Part shown: in pieces, positions 41,918-51,908 of the stretch | How the letters are laid out: the number at the start of each line of letters is the position of its first letter | How positions within the stretch are numbered: position 1 is the first letter of the stretch | Assembly: GCA_004173235.1 (NCBI GenBank) | Contig: SEAC01000015.1 | Span: forward strand, 186,001 to 250,000 | DNA: 64,000 nucleotides | From: Chitinophagaceae bacterium | Lineage (GTDB): Bacteria; Bacteroidota; Bacteroidia; Chitinophagales; Chitinophagaceae | Direction: 5' to 3' | Translations under genes and position numbers: made by a program | The notes under the pieces: model-generated | The model's database searches: none | The model's input: the letters and a program-made list of their open reading frames with translations, nothing else | Told to the model about the DNA's origin: nothing

Positions 41918-42003
41918 TGCCTTATGCTTCGGGCCCGAGAAGGTACTGCTTTCGGGGCGAGTGCAGCAAGAATAACTGCTCTTCCAACTTCCACTTCCAG
42001 CTT

Positions 42004-42351
42004 ATGACACGCATACTCTTTGTCTTTTTGCTTTGCGGCGCCTGTCATGCAGGCTTGGCACAAGCTGCCACCGCGGTTCCTGTTCCTTCGCCCGCAGCGT
42101 CCCAGTTCCGCAATGCACGCCTTTCCTACAAGATCATTCCCGCCGCCAATGGCACCTGGTGCTACGACATCTATGCCGATGGCAAGAAGATCATCCACCA
42201 GCCGAGCGTTCCTGGTTTGCCCGGAACGGAAGGATTCAAAAGCCGCGGCGGCGCAGAGCGCGTGGCCCAACTGGTGATCGACAAGATCAAAAAGGGACAC
42301 ATGCCACCGTCTGTTGAACTAGTCGAGATGAAAAAGCTCGGGGCCATCTGA
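42004..42351 (+). CDS. small exported DUF4907 protein
   Basis: 115 residues from ATG 42004 (signal peptide MTRILFVFLLCGACHAGLAQA; a longer frame from 41914 would start inside the promoter region). The mature part matches the DUF4907 pattern: NGTWCYDIYADGKKIIHQPS, PGLPGTEGF, then AERVAQLVIDKIKKGHMPPS and a short end. The function is unknown. It lies 44 bases before a giant Kelch protein on the same strand, and DUF4907 genes are often found next to Kelch-repeat proteins in Bacteroidetes, so a joint role on the surface is likely. Confidence 0.8.
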   Translation: MTRILFVFLLCGACHAGLAQAATAVPVPSPAASQFRNARLSYKIIPAANGTWCYDIYADGKKIIHQPSVPGLPGTEGFKSRGGAERVAQLVIDKIKKGHMPPSVELVEMKKLGAI

Positions 42352-42395
42352 ACGAAAAGAACACAACTGAACCAATACCAAAACAAACTACTGTC

Positions 42396-45300
42396 ATGAG
42401 AAAGTTCCTCACCGCCCTGTTCACGCTCGCCTCTGCGGCGCTGGCAGGCACGGGCTATGCCCAAACCACCAACGTCGTAAAAACCTACACCACATCGGGA
42501 ACGATCGTGTTTGGTGCAGGCGTTACCAACGTCAACGTGTCGCTGTGGGGCGGTGGTGGCGGCGGCTCCGGTGGCGGCATGACCGAAAACCCCGGCAACT
42601 CGCCCACCTTCTGGTGCGGTGGCGGCGGTGGCGGCGCCAACTGGAACGGCGGTAACGTGGTTGTGAACGCTGGCGTTCCCTACAGCTATGCGGTGGGCGT
42701 CGGCGGCGCGGCAGGCATCATCGACGGCAACGGTAACCCCCAATGGGGCGGCGACGGAACCGGTTCGGCATTTGGAGGCATTGCTTCGTATGGTGCCTTC
42801 GGCTCCAAGATATACGGCTGGATCGGCTATGGCGGCCCCCGCGCACTGAATCCCGTTCCTGACCCCGGGATCGGGTATGCGGCTGATGGTGCAAACGGCA
42901 CCCCCCAGCGCGGCGGCCAGGGCGGCTTGTCCAATAGCGGACCTTACGGACCATCGGCAGCACCCACGTTTGCAAACTATTCTTCAGGTAGTGGTTACCC
43001 CACGCCGTTCACCGACTATGGAAGCAGCGGCGTTCCAGGCCTGCGGCCCGGCGATGGCGGCGGTGGTGGCGGTTATCAAACCCTGCCGCACTTCCCGGTT
43101 ATATCATCCAGAATACCAGGCGGCCGTGGTGCAGACGGGGTAGTCATCTTCTATATTTCCTATCCCACCTACCGCATCACCCAACCACTCACGGCAAGCA
43201 AACTTTGCGGCCCCGGCACACCAACCATCACGCTGCGCTCGTCGGCGCTATCCACGGGCAATTACACGGTTACCTACAACACCAGCAATCCCACCACGAC
43301 GGGCAACACCGCCTTTATGAGCTACAATACGACGGCGGGCTTCGGAACCTTTTCCACGATCCCGCTGTCAAACACATCTACCATCACCGTTACCAACCTG
43401 GCATCGGGACAAACCTGCAGTGATGCCATCACGGTAAATAACACAGTGGTAGTGTCGGTGCAGAACCAGTCGTCCAACGATTGGGATGCAAATATCGACC
43501 TGCCCGGATCGGCCCGCAGCAATGCGGTATCGTTCGTTATCGACAACAAGGCTTACGTGGGCACCGGCAAGAACGGAACTACCTACCTGAGCGACTTCTG
43601 GCAATTCAACCAGGCCACGAACACCTGGACGCAAATAGCCAGCTTCGGCGGAGGGGTGCGCGCCGACGCCATAGGAATGGCCATAGGCACGAAGGGATAT
43701 GTGGGAACCGGCACCGATGGTACGAGCAACAAGAGTGATTTCTGGGAGTATGATCCCTACACCAACGTTTGGCGCACGCGTGCATCCTTTGGGGGCGGCC
43801 TGCGCTCGGGCGCGGCAGCATTCTCGTTCAGCGACTTCGGCTTTGTCGGCACCGGCGTCAATGGAGGCACCTACTACAGCGATCTGTGGCGCTACAACCC
43901 GCGCACGGATTCGTGGACGTCCAAAGCCGCTTTCCCCGGACCTGCACGAAGCGGAGCCACCGGGGTTGCCATCAGCAGCAGGGGCTACTTCGCGATGGGT
44001 AGCAACGGCAGCACGCTTTACAACACTTTGTATGAATACCATTCGGCCAACGACAGCTGGCAGCAACGCACTTCCTTCCCGGGAGCGGCGCGTTCGGGCG
44101 CAGCTGCGTTTGCGATCGGCAACTTCGGATATTTCGGCACCGGCTGGAATGGCACTGCAGGCACAAACGACTTTTATGCTTATGACTGGCTCAACAATAG
44201 CTGGGCCGCGAAAGCCACCTTCATTGGCACCGCGCGCCAAAACGCGGTAGCCTATGCCATCGGAAGTAAAGGATATTTCGCTACGGGCTTGTCGGGTGCT
44301 ACCGCTTTGAAAGACATCTATGAATACTCGCAGAGCAGTACCTCGGTAGTAACGGCTCCGTTATCCGCAACCTCATTCTGTGTGGGCGCATCCTTCACCG
44401 TTTCCTATACAAGCGGGTGCGTTGCATTCAACCCGGGTAACTATTTCATTGCCGAACTGAGCGACAGCACCGGTAGCTGGAATACGACCTATGGCCTGGG
44501 CCTCGGTTTCGCTGCAAACGGCAGCATCACAGCCACCATACCTTCTTATGTTCCCGCAGGATCGAAGTACCGCGTGAGAGTAGTAGCAAGCGATCCGCTT
44601 ACCATAGGAACCGACAACGGCGCCGACATCGCCATCAAGCCTTCCGTTACCACCCCGGTTGTAGCGACCATCAGCCAGAACAGCATCTGCCGCGACCTTC
44701 CGGTCCAGCTCACTGCGTCGGTTGCCACGGCAGCTACCAGCGACACGACCGTGCTCCTGAGTGAGAATTTCAACACCGGAACAACGTCCTGGCTGCTTCT
44801 CTGGAACAGTTCGTACCCAATCGATGCGGGGATCGCCGAGATCTTTGCGGACGGCCAGCGCGGCGCGCATAGCAACGATAACACGTCGTTTTTCGGAAGC
44901 ATCAGCAGCGGGCGCAATTCGACCGATGTTACCAATATGAGCCTGCAGTCGCCGGCATTCAGCACGCTCGGAGTCAACTCGGCATCGCTTACGTTCTACC
45001 ATCATTACCAATATGGCGGCTACAACAACAGCGATTCCATTCGCATCCAGGCGTCAACAGACAATGGCGTCACCTGGACCACGGTATTCCTGAACAATTC
45101 CGTAACGGTAGGAGATCCGCAGGATTCCCTGGGTTTTGTGAAGCAAACGGTGTCGTTGAACAACTTCGTCAACAATCCGTCCGTAGTATTACGGTTCAAC
45201 TATGGAGCGTATGGAGGCATGGGCCGCTGGTACTTCGACAATATCGTGCTCAAGGGTGTGAGCAGATCCAACAACTATTCCTGGACATCCAACCCTGCAG

Positions 45301-48300
45301 GCTTTACTTCCACGCAGCAAAACCCGGTTAACGTCATTCCAGCGACGGCGCCCGGAACTACAACCTACACCGTCGCCTTTACCAACAATTATGGTTGCGG
45401 CACCGTGTCGAACAGTGTTTCGGTTTATGTAAAGGATACCAGTAGCTCTACTAGCACCCTCAGCATTTGTAGCAGTGCGCTGCCTTTCCAGTGGAATGGT
45501 CTTACGTTCAATGGTGCGGGCACACAGATCGCGCACCTCGTGAATGCCGCAGGCTGCGACAGCGCTGCGAAGCTCGTGCTCGTTGTACGTCCAAACAGCA
45601 CATCCACAACCAACATAAGCATTTGTCCTCCCGAGCTGCCGTATACCTGGAATGGCCTTGTGTTTACAACAGCAGGCGCGCAAACGGCGCACTTCACCAA
45701 CAGCGTTGGCTGCGATAGCGCCGCTACGTTGAACCTGACGGTGAAGCGCCCGAGCAACTTCACGCAAAACCTTACTATTTGCGAATCGGCACTGCCTTAC
45801 ACCTGGAACGGCGCAACGCTTACGGCTTCCGGAAGCACCACCGTTCATTTTAGCAACGCAGTGGGTTGCGACAGCGCAGTGACGCTCCACCTGCTTACAA
45901 CGCCTTCGGTGACGTCGGCTACAGCAACAGCTACTTCGGTTTGTCCGGGTGCCGTTATCAGCCTGAGCGCGGCAGCAAGCTCCGGAGCTACAGTGACCGT
46001 GCTCAATGAAGGCTTCAACAGCACGCACAACGACTGGACGAAGATCAACCTGAGCAGCGGCGGCCTGGCAGACAGTGCGGCCTGGATGCTGCGACCGTAT
46101 AACTACGAAATTTTTAACGGCGTTGTCGGTATGACATCGAACGACAATTCTCAATTCTATCTGACCAACAGCTTTGCGCAAGGAACGAATGTTACCACGC
46201 ATACCATACTTCAGTCACCGGTATTCAGCACGGTAGGCCTCACTACCGCTACCATGAACTTCTACCACCAGTTTACCCACCAGACTAACTTCGCCAACGA
46301 TTCCATTCGCGTGCAGATATCTGAAGATGGAAGCAATTGGACTAACCTCTATGTAAATAAGAATACCACGGTTGGTTTCAACTCGCAGTTTCAACAGCAG
46401 ACGATCTCGCTCAACAGCTACCTCAACAAGCCCGCGCTGCGCCTGCGTTTCGTTTATAACGGCACACCCATGCCGGGCGGGTATACCAACTACTGGTGGG
46501 CCATCGACAACGTGACGGTGACCGGAACCATCGCTGCCAGCACGTTCGCCTGGACCTCGGTGCCCGCTGGTTTCACCTCGTCGCTCCAAAACCCGCCCGC
46601 GTTCACGCCGACGCAAAACACCACCTACAATGTAGCGGTAAGCAATGGCTACTGTTCGGCCGGCCGCAGCGTGATGGTCACGATGAACAGCTCGAATCCC
46701 AGTTCGGTTACCAACCTGGCCATGTGCCCGAGCAGCCTTCCGTATGTATGGAACGGGCTCACGTTTAATGGTGCAGGTACGCAAACGAAGGTGATTCATA
46801 CGGCAGGAAACTGCGATAGCTCGGCCACGCTGAACCTCACTATCACTCCCCAGGCAAGCTCGGTGACCAACCTCACCATCTGTCCTTCGGGCCTGCCTTA
46901 TACGTGGAACGGCCTCGTGTTCACGGCCGCCGGCAGCAAGACGAAACTGTTTGCTACCGGTGCGGCCTGCGACAGTGCTGCTACGCTGAACCTTACGGTG
47001 CAGACGTCGAGCACGAGCTCGAACAACTCGCTCACCATTTGCGACAATCAGCTTCCTTACACCTGGAACGGCCAGGTGTTCGCAGCCGCAGGAAGCAAAG
47101 TTGCAACGCTCACCAACAGCTTCGGCTGCGACAGCGTGGTGACGATGTTCCTATTTGTTTCGAACACGCCAACGGGCGTAACAGCATCTTCTACTGTCAA
47201 CGACATTTGCCCCGGAGCCTCCACGAATCTTAATTCTTCGGCTGCGCTGGTAGCTGCTACCATCTTCGATGAAACCTTTAACAACGGTGCAACGGGTTGG
47301 ACTACGCAAAGCAACAACACCGGCGGCACGCCCGCCAACGGCGCATGGACGCTTCGTGCGGATGGATACGTGTACACAGAGCTTTCGCAGACGTTCCATA
47401 GCAACGACAACTCCACATTCTACCTGGCCAACAGCCGTTCCCAGGGCATCGGTAGCTCTACCGACACTTACTTGCAGTCGCCCGTGTTCAGTACGGTAGG
47501 CTACAACACGGCATCGCTTACTTTTTACCACCATTACGTATCGAACAACAACGATTCGATCCGCATTCAGATCTCTACCGATTATGGCACCACGTGGACG
47601 CGTCTTTACAGCCGCAACATTGCCCTCCAGGGAAACAGCAGCAACTTCCAGTTGCAAACGATCTCGCTCAATGGGTATGTGAATCAGCCAGGACTGCGCC
47701 TTCGCTTCAACTATGGTGCCACCTACGACTACTATTGGTCGCTGGATAACGTGAAGATCACCGGCACTATGGCGCCACTCAGCTACAGCTGGACGTCGCT
47801 GCCAGCCGGGTATACATCGTCGCTGCAGAATCCGACCGGCGTTATGCCTTCCCAGCCCACCACTTACACCGTGGCGGCTACGAGCGCTGCCGGCTGCCGC
47901 AGCACTGCATCCATTTCAATCGCGGTGAAGTCAACCAGTACTTCTACAACCAGCCTGGCCATTTGTCCAACCAGCCTTCCGTTTGTATGGAACGGACTTA
48001 CGTTCCCCAGCGCAGGTACGCAAACGGCTCACCTCACCAACAGTGTGGGATGTGACAGTGCCGCAACCCTTGTGCTCACTGTGAAGGCGGCAACGGCTTC
48101 GTCGGCAACCACAAGCGTTTGTCCAGGGAGCTTCCCATACACGTGGAACGGCGTAGTATTCAACAGCGCCGGATCGCAGGTCGTGCACTACACGAATGCG
48201 GCAGGTTGCGATAGTGCGGCAACGCTTATCGTAACGATGAAGCCGGCAAGCACTTCCACGAGCAGCCAAACGATCTGCTCGGGTGCGCTTCCGTATAGCT

Positions 48301-51300
48301 GGAACGGTCTTACGTTCACCGCCGCCGGAAGCCAGACCGCACACCTTTTGAACAGCGTTGGTTGCGATAGCGCCGCTACGCTCACGCTTGCGGTCAATGC
48401 TGCGCCCGGATCGGTTACCGCTGCGGCGAGCAGTACCAGCATCTGTGCCGGCTCCAGCATCAACCTTACTTCTTCATCCACCGGCTCGGGCGCACCGGTA
48501 ACGGTATTCAGCGAAAATTTCAACGCGGCCACCAACAACTGGACGAAGACGAATACCACTACGGGAGGTAATGCGACTGCTTCGGCCTGGACTCTGTGGC
48601 CAGCCGGAAGCGGCCTGCAGAGCAACGACAACTCGCAGTACATGATGAGCCTCAACGTGAACCTCGATTACGGAGGCGTAACGCATACCACACTGCAGTC
48701 GCCTACGTTCAGCACGGTGGGACTTTCCAACGCATCGCTCTCGTTCTACCATGCCTACAGTCACAACCCGTATGCCTGGGATTCCATCCGCGTGCAGGTT
48801 TCGGTTAACGGCAGCAGCTGGTCGACGGTTTATCTCAACAACTCCACCAGCGTAGGAGCGCAGAACAACTTCGTGCTGCAAACGATATCGCTTAATGCCT
48901 ACCTGAACCAGCCGAACCTTCGTATCCGCTTCGATTACAATGCGGCCTGGTACAGCGACTGGTGGGGCATCGACAACGTGAAGGTTACCGGTCAGCCCAC
49001 GAACACCTACAGCTGGACTTCTTCGCCTGCAGGCTTCGCGTCGAACACGCAGAACCCCACCGGCGTGGCGCCCACCGAAACAACGACCTATACGGTTACT
49101 GCGTTGAATGCATCGGGCTGCACCAGTTCGCAGTCGGTGCAGGTGACCGTTAACCCGGCACCTTCCGCAACCATCAACTATGGATTTACTTCCAATTGTG
49201 TAACCGGTGGCACGGCTACTGTATTCCAGACCGGTACACCAGGCGGCATATATTCTGCCCCTGCAGGCCTGGCGCTCAACAGCAGCAACGGCGCTGTGAG
49301 CCTGCCTGCAAGTACACCCGGAACGTATACAGTAACGTACACGATCCCCGCTCAGGGTTTCTGTCCTTCGTTTGCTACAACGGGCAGCATCACCATCGAT
49401 CCTACCTATTCTATTGCAGCATCGGCCGGGCCGAATGGCACTATCAGCCCGGCGGGCACCACTACGCTGTGCAGTGGAAATACGGTAAGCTATTCCATTA
49501 CGCCCGGGCCCTGCTCGGTGATTGCCGATGTATTGGTAGACGGCAGGTCGATGGGCCCGATCAGCTCGTATTCGTTCAACGATCTTGCAGCCAACCACAC
49601 CATCAGCGCCAGCTTCACCGTGCAGGCAGCAGTGCCCACGGTAGTAGCCGGCGGCGGCACCACCATCTGCAGCGGCGGAAGCGTGCTCCTTACTTCTTCG
49701 CCGGGTGCCACCTACCAATGGTTGCTCGATGATGGGCCCATCAGCGGGGCCAATGCCCAGAGCTTTACAGCAACGGCAGCGGGCACCTACACGGTGTTCG
49801 TTACCAACGGACCTGGCTGCTCGGGCACTTCGACGCCGACGGTTGTGCAAAACAATATCGTCGCCAGCATTTCGTATCCTGGCTCGCCGTATTGTATTTC
49901 TACGGGAACCGCTCCTGTCTTCTTTAGCGGAAGCAACGGGGGCAGTTTCTCGGCAACACCGGCCGGACTCGTGCTCGACGCATCCACCGGCGCGATAGAC
50001 CTTGCGGCTTCAGCCAACGGCAATTATGTGGTTTCTTATGCACCCGCGGCAGGCTCCTGCGGTGCCGTGGCCACAGCTGCTGTATCGATCCGCCCGGGTT
50101 CGCTCATCGACGCACAGCCCAACGTAGTGTTGTGCGCAGGAACTACATCGGCGCCCATTCATCTCACCGGCGCTGCAGGCAGCGCGTTCACCTGGTCGTC
50201 TTCCAACCCCGCCATCGGTGTTGCAGCAACAGGTGCGGGCGATGTGCCCTCGTTCGTAGCTCAAAACAACGGAACGCAAAGCGTAGAGTCGAACATCTTC
50301 GTGATCGCCAGCGGCGGCACGGGATGCACCGCTGAAAAGCCCATGGTGTTCCGCATCACGGTTATGCCCGCACCTTCGATAAGCGCCGTTGCTAACCAAA
50401 CGCTGTGCGCAGGATTTGCCACTGCAGCCATCAACTTCAGCGGTCCGGATGCGACGACGGTCTATACCTGGATCAACAACAATCCTTCCATCGGACTGAT
50501 CCCGGCTGGCACAGGCTCGATCGCACCATTTATAGCCGTAAACAATAGCGGCAGCACGCAGGTGGCAAGCATCCGGGTAGTACCCGTTGCCAATCACTGC
50601 TCTGGTGCTCCCCTGACGTTTACCATCTCGGTTGCTCCTTCAGCAGGTTCCATCTCTTACCCGCAGGCCTCCTATTGTCCAAAGTCGTGGGCCTACGCAA
50701 CACGCACGGGCTCGGCAGGCGGAACGTTTACGGCAACACCGGCCGGCCTTGCCATCGAGTCTGCAAATGGCGCGGTTAACCTCGCGGCCTCATTGGCAGG
50801 AACGTACACGGTTACCTATACCACCGCCAGCGCCGGCGCCGGATGCGCCAACAACACCAGCACTCAGATCACCATACTCCCGACCGCGACGGTGAACGCG
50901 GTGCCCAACGTGGTGCTGTGCAATGGAGCCGTAGCACAGGCGGTGGCATTCAGCGGTGGAACGACCTACGGCTGGGTGAATACAAATCCTTCCATCGGCC
51001 TGGCGCCTTCCGGAAGCGGCACTACACTGCCGGCATTCATCGCCGTCAACACAAGCAATGTTCCGGTGTATGCCTACATCACCGTGACGGCGCTCGCGGG
51101 TCCGGGCACGGGCTGCCCGGGTCGCTCGCTGGTGTTCCGCATCACCGTCAACCCCACACCGGTCATCAACGCGGTGGCAGCGCAGGCGGGTCTTTGTCGC
51201 GGTATGCTGACGGCTCCTGTTGCCTTCGCAGGCAATGGCGTTGCCGGAACCACCTATGCCTGGACCAACAGCGATGTGCGCCTGGGACTGGCAGGTCGCG

Positions 51301-51734
51301 GTACGGGCAACATCGGTTCATTCATCGCGCAGAACCCGACGCCTTCTACACTGACATCCACGGTTACTGTCACCGCGGCCGCCAACAAATGTTACAGCAC
51401 GCCCATGACGTTCATCTACTCGGTAGGCAACTGCCTCACGCAGGCTGCTCCTTCGGGGGATGACGGAAGCACGGCACGCCAGGCAACAGGCCTCGATGTG
51501 CGCGTGAGCCCGAACCCCGTACAGGACCGCCTCACAGTTACTGTAACTCCGGCTCCTGAAGGTGCATGGACGGTGAAGCTCGTGAGCGTGGACGGAACAC
51601 CGATGCTTCGCCCGCGCACTGCAACCGGCGCCCAAACTACACTCAGCACAGCAGGCGTTACGCCGGGGATGTACGTGCTGCGCGTAGAAACGGCCAAAGG
51701 GGAGGTGCTTCAGAAGCAGGTGGTGAAATTGTAG
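42396..51734 (+). CDS. giant T9SS surface protein with glycine-rich, Kelch and repeat domains
   Basis: 3112 residues. Signal peptide MRKFLTALFTLASAALAGTG; a glycine-rich domain (about 29-255); an Ig-like stretch; six Kelch blades (364-645) of the pattern GTGxNGxTYxSDFWxYNP..W, forming a propeller; four MAM/jelly-roll-like modules (785-957, 1199-1379, 1619-1792, 2034-2199) with the marks N-D-N-S, LQSPxFSTVG, LSFYHxY and WxIDNVxVTG; nine copies of a 51-residue Cys-pair repeat in three triplets between them; Ig-like, InlB-like and PKD-like domains (2250-3010); and a C-terminal T9SS type A sorting domain (VRVSPNPVQDRLTV to LQKQVVKL). Predicted surface-attached adhesin or carbohydrate-binding protein. 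Its own terminator lies at 51756. Confidence 0.92.
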   Translation: MRKFLTALFTLASAALAGTGYAQTTNVVKTYTTSGTIVFGAGVTNVNVSLWGGGGGGSGGGMTENPGNSPTFWCGGGGGGANWNGGNVVVNAGVPYSYAVGVGGAAGIIDGNGNPQWGGDGTGSAFGGIASYGAFGSKIYGWIGYGGPRALNPVPDPGIGYAADGANGTPQRGGQGGLSNSGPYGPSAAPTFANYSSGSGYPTPFTDYGSSGVPGLRPGDGGGGGGYQTLPHFPVISSRIPGGRGADGVVIFYISYPTYRITQPLTASKLCGPGTPTITLRSSALSTGNYTVTYNTSNPTTTGNTAFMSYNTTAGFGTFSTIPLSNTSTITVTNLASGQTCSDAITVNNTVVVSVQNQSSNDWDANIDLPGSARSNAVSFVIDNKAYVGTGKNGTTYLSDFWQFNQATNTWTQIASFGGGVRADAIGMAIGTKGYVGTGTDGTSNKSDFWEYDPYTNVWRTRASFGGGLRSGAAAFSFSDFGFVGTGVNGGTYYSDLWRYNPRTDSWTSKAAFPGPARSGATGVAISSRGYFAMGSNGSTLYNTLYEYHSANDSWQQRTSFPGAARSGAAAFAIGNFGYFGTGWNGTAGTNDFYAYDWLNNSWAAKATFIGTARQNAVAYAIGSKGYFATGLSGATALKDIYEYSQSSTSVVTAPLSATSFCVGASFTVSYTSGCVAFNPGNYFIAELSDSTGSWNTTYGLGLGFAANGSITATIPSYVPAGSKYRVRVVASDPLTIGTDNGADIAIKPSVTTPVVATISQNSICRDLPVQLTASVATAATSDTTVLLSENFNTGTTSWLLLWNSSYPIDAGIAEIFADGQRGAHSNDNTSFFGSISSGRNSTDVTNMSLQSPAFSTLGVNSASLTFYHHYQYGGYNNSDSIRIQASTDNGVTWTTVFLNNSVTVGDPQDSLGFVKQTVSLNNFVNNPSVVLRFNYGAYGGMGRWYFDNIVLKGVSRSNNYSWTSNPAGFTSTQQNPVNVIPATAPGTTTYTVAFTNNYGCGTVSNSVSVYVKDTSSSTSTLSICSSALPFQWNGLTFNGAGTQIAHLVNAAGCDSAAKLVLVVRPNSTSTTNISICPPELPYTWNGLVFTTAGAQTAHFTNSVGCDSAATLNLTVKRPSNFTQNLTICESALPYTWNGATLTASGSTTVHFSNAVGCDSAVTLHLLTTPSVTSATATATSVCPGAVISLSAAASSGATVTVLNEGFNSTHNDWTKINLSSGGLADSAAWMLRPYNYEIFNGVVGMTSNDNSQFYLTNSFAQGTNVTTHTILQSPVFSTVGLTTATMNFYHQFTHQTNFANDSIRVQISEDGSNWTNLYVNKNTTVGFNSQFQQQTISLNSYLNKPALRLRFVYNGTPMPGGYTNYWWAIDNVTVTGTIAASTFAWTSVPAGFTSSLQNPPAFTPTQNTTYNVAVSNGYCSAGRSVMVTMNSSNPSSVTNLAMCPSSLPYVWNGLTFNGAGTQTKVIHTAGNCDSSATLNLTITPQASSVTNLTICPSGLPYTWNGLVFTAAGSKTKLFATGAACDSAATLNLTVQTSSTSSNNSLTICDNQLPYTWNGQVFAAAGSKVATLTNSFGCDSVVTMFLFVSNTPTGVTASSTVNDICPGASTNLNSSAALVAATIFDETFNNGATGWTTQSNNTGGTPANGAWTLRADGYVYTELSQTFHSNDNSTFYLANSRSQGIGSSTDTYLQSPVFSTVGYNTASLTFYHHYVSNNNDSIRIQISTDYGTTWTRLYSRNIALQGNSSNFQLQTISLNGYVNQPGLRLRFNYGATYDYYWSLDNVKITGTMAPLSYSWTSLPAGYTSSLQNPTGVMPSQPTTYTVAATSAAGCRSTASISIAVKSTSTSTTSLAICPTSLPFVWNGLTFPSAGTQTAHLTNSVGCDSAATLVLTVKAATASSATTSVCPGSFPYTWNGVVFNSAGSQVVHYTNAAGCDSAATLIVTMKPASTSTSSQTICSGALPYSWNGLTFTAAGSQTAHLLNSVGCDSAATLTLAVNAAPGSVTAAASSTSICAGSSINLTSSSTGSGAPVTVFSENFNAATNNWTKTNTTTGGNATASAWTLWPAGSGLQSNDNSQYMMSLNVNLDYGGVTHTTLQSPTFSTVGLSNASLSFYHAYSHNPYAWDSIRVQVSVNGSSWSTVYLNNSTSVGAQNNFVLQTISLNAYLNQPNLRIRFDYNAAWYSDWWGIDNVKVTGQPTNTYSWTSSPAGFASNTQNPTGVAPTETTTYTVTALNASGCTSSQSVQVTVNPAPSATINYGFTSNCVTGGTATVFQTGTPGGIYSAPAGLALNSSNGAVSLPASTPGTYTVTYTIPAQGFCPSFATTGSITIDPTYSIAASAGPNGTISPAGTTTLCSGNTVSYSITPGPCSVIADVLVDGRSMGPISSYSFNDLAANHTISASFTVQAAVPTVVAGGGTTICSGGSVLLTSSPGATYQWLLDDGPISGANAQSFTATAAGTYTVFVTNGPGCSGTSTPTVVQNNIVASISYPGSPYCISTGTAPVFFSGSNGGSFSATPAGLVLDASTGAIDLAASANGNYVVSYAPAAGSCGAVATAAVSIRPGSLIDAQPNVVLCAGTTSAPIHLTGAAGSAFTWSSSNPAIGVAATGAGDVPSFVAQNNGTQSVESNIFVIASGGTGCTAEKPMVFRITVMPAPSISAVANQTLCAGFATAAINFSGPDATTVYTWINNNPSIGLIPAGTGSIAPFIAVNNSGSTQVASIRVVPVANHCSGAPLTFTISVAPSAGSISYPQASYCPKSWAYATRTGSAGGTFTATPAGLAIESANGAVNLAASLAGTYTVTYTTASAGAGCANNTSTQITILPTATVNAVPNVVLCNGAVAQAVAFSGGTTYGWVNTNPSIGLAPSGSGTTLPAFIAVNTSNVPVYAYITVTALAGPGTGCPGRSLVFRITVNPTPVINAVAAQAGLCRGMLTAPVAFAGNGVAGTTYAWTNSDVRLGLAGRGTGNIGSFIAQNPTPSTLTSTVTVTAAANKCYSTPMTFIYSVGNCLTQAAPSGDDGSTARQATGLDVRVSPNPVQDRLTVTVTPAPEGAWTVKLVSVDGTPMLRPRTATGAQTTLSTAGVTPGMYVLRVETAKGEVLQKQVVKL
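43485..44330 (+). repeat. six Kelch repeats
   Basis: Six units of about 47 residues, each with a hydrophobic strand, a G-x-G, an aromatic dipeptide near FWxY and a W-T turn, as in Kelch beta-propellers. Unit boundaries at roughly 141-bp intervals. Confidence 0.8.
45430..48415 (+). repeat. nine 51-residue Cys-pair repeats in three triplets, super-period about 1245 bp
   Basis: Triplets at 45430-45905, 46690-47165 and 47930-48405. Consensus marks: ICPSxLPYxWNGLTF, AGxxTAHLTN and GCDSAATLxLTV. Each triplet is preceded by a MAM-like module, and a fourth module follows the last, so the block is (M-R-R-R)x3-M. Confidence 0.85.
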
Positions 51735-51755
51735 CGGTCATAGGTTAAATAATAG

Positions 51756-51784
51756 AGGCTGTCCATACCGGGCAGCCTTTTTTT
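51756..51784 (+). terminator. intrinsic terminator after second giant gene
   Basis: 9-bp stem with one G-U pair (AGGCTGTCC at 51756-51764, GGGCAGCCT at 51770-51778), 5-base loop, followed by seven T residues (51778-51784). 22 bases after the stop. Confidence 0.9.
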
Positions 51785-51833
51785 ATCAACAACCTGTGAA
51801 ACGCATGTTTGGAAATGCAGGTTCCTGCTTTGG

Positions 51834-51841
51834 TATCTTTG
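51834..51841 (+). promoter_or_regulatory. -7 element before metal ATPase
   Basis: TATCTTTG matches TAnnTTTG exactly, with a TTTG at 51808-51811 22 bases upstream (usual spacing about 19). It gives a leader of about 60 bases before ATG 51909. Confidence 0.55.
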
Positions 51842-51908
51842 ATCGGGAGGCGGCATTCATCCTCAACAGGGATCAGGCGCCCCCTGGTGCGTTGAAAAAT
51901 TGAAGGAT

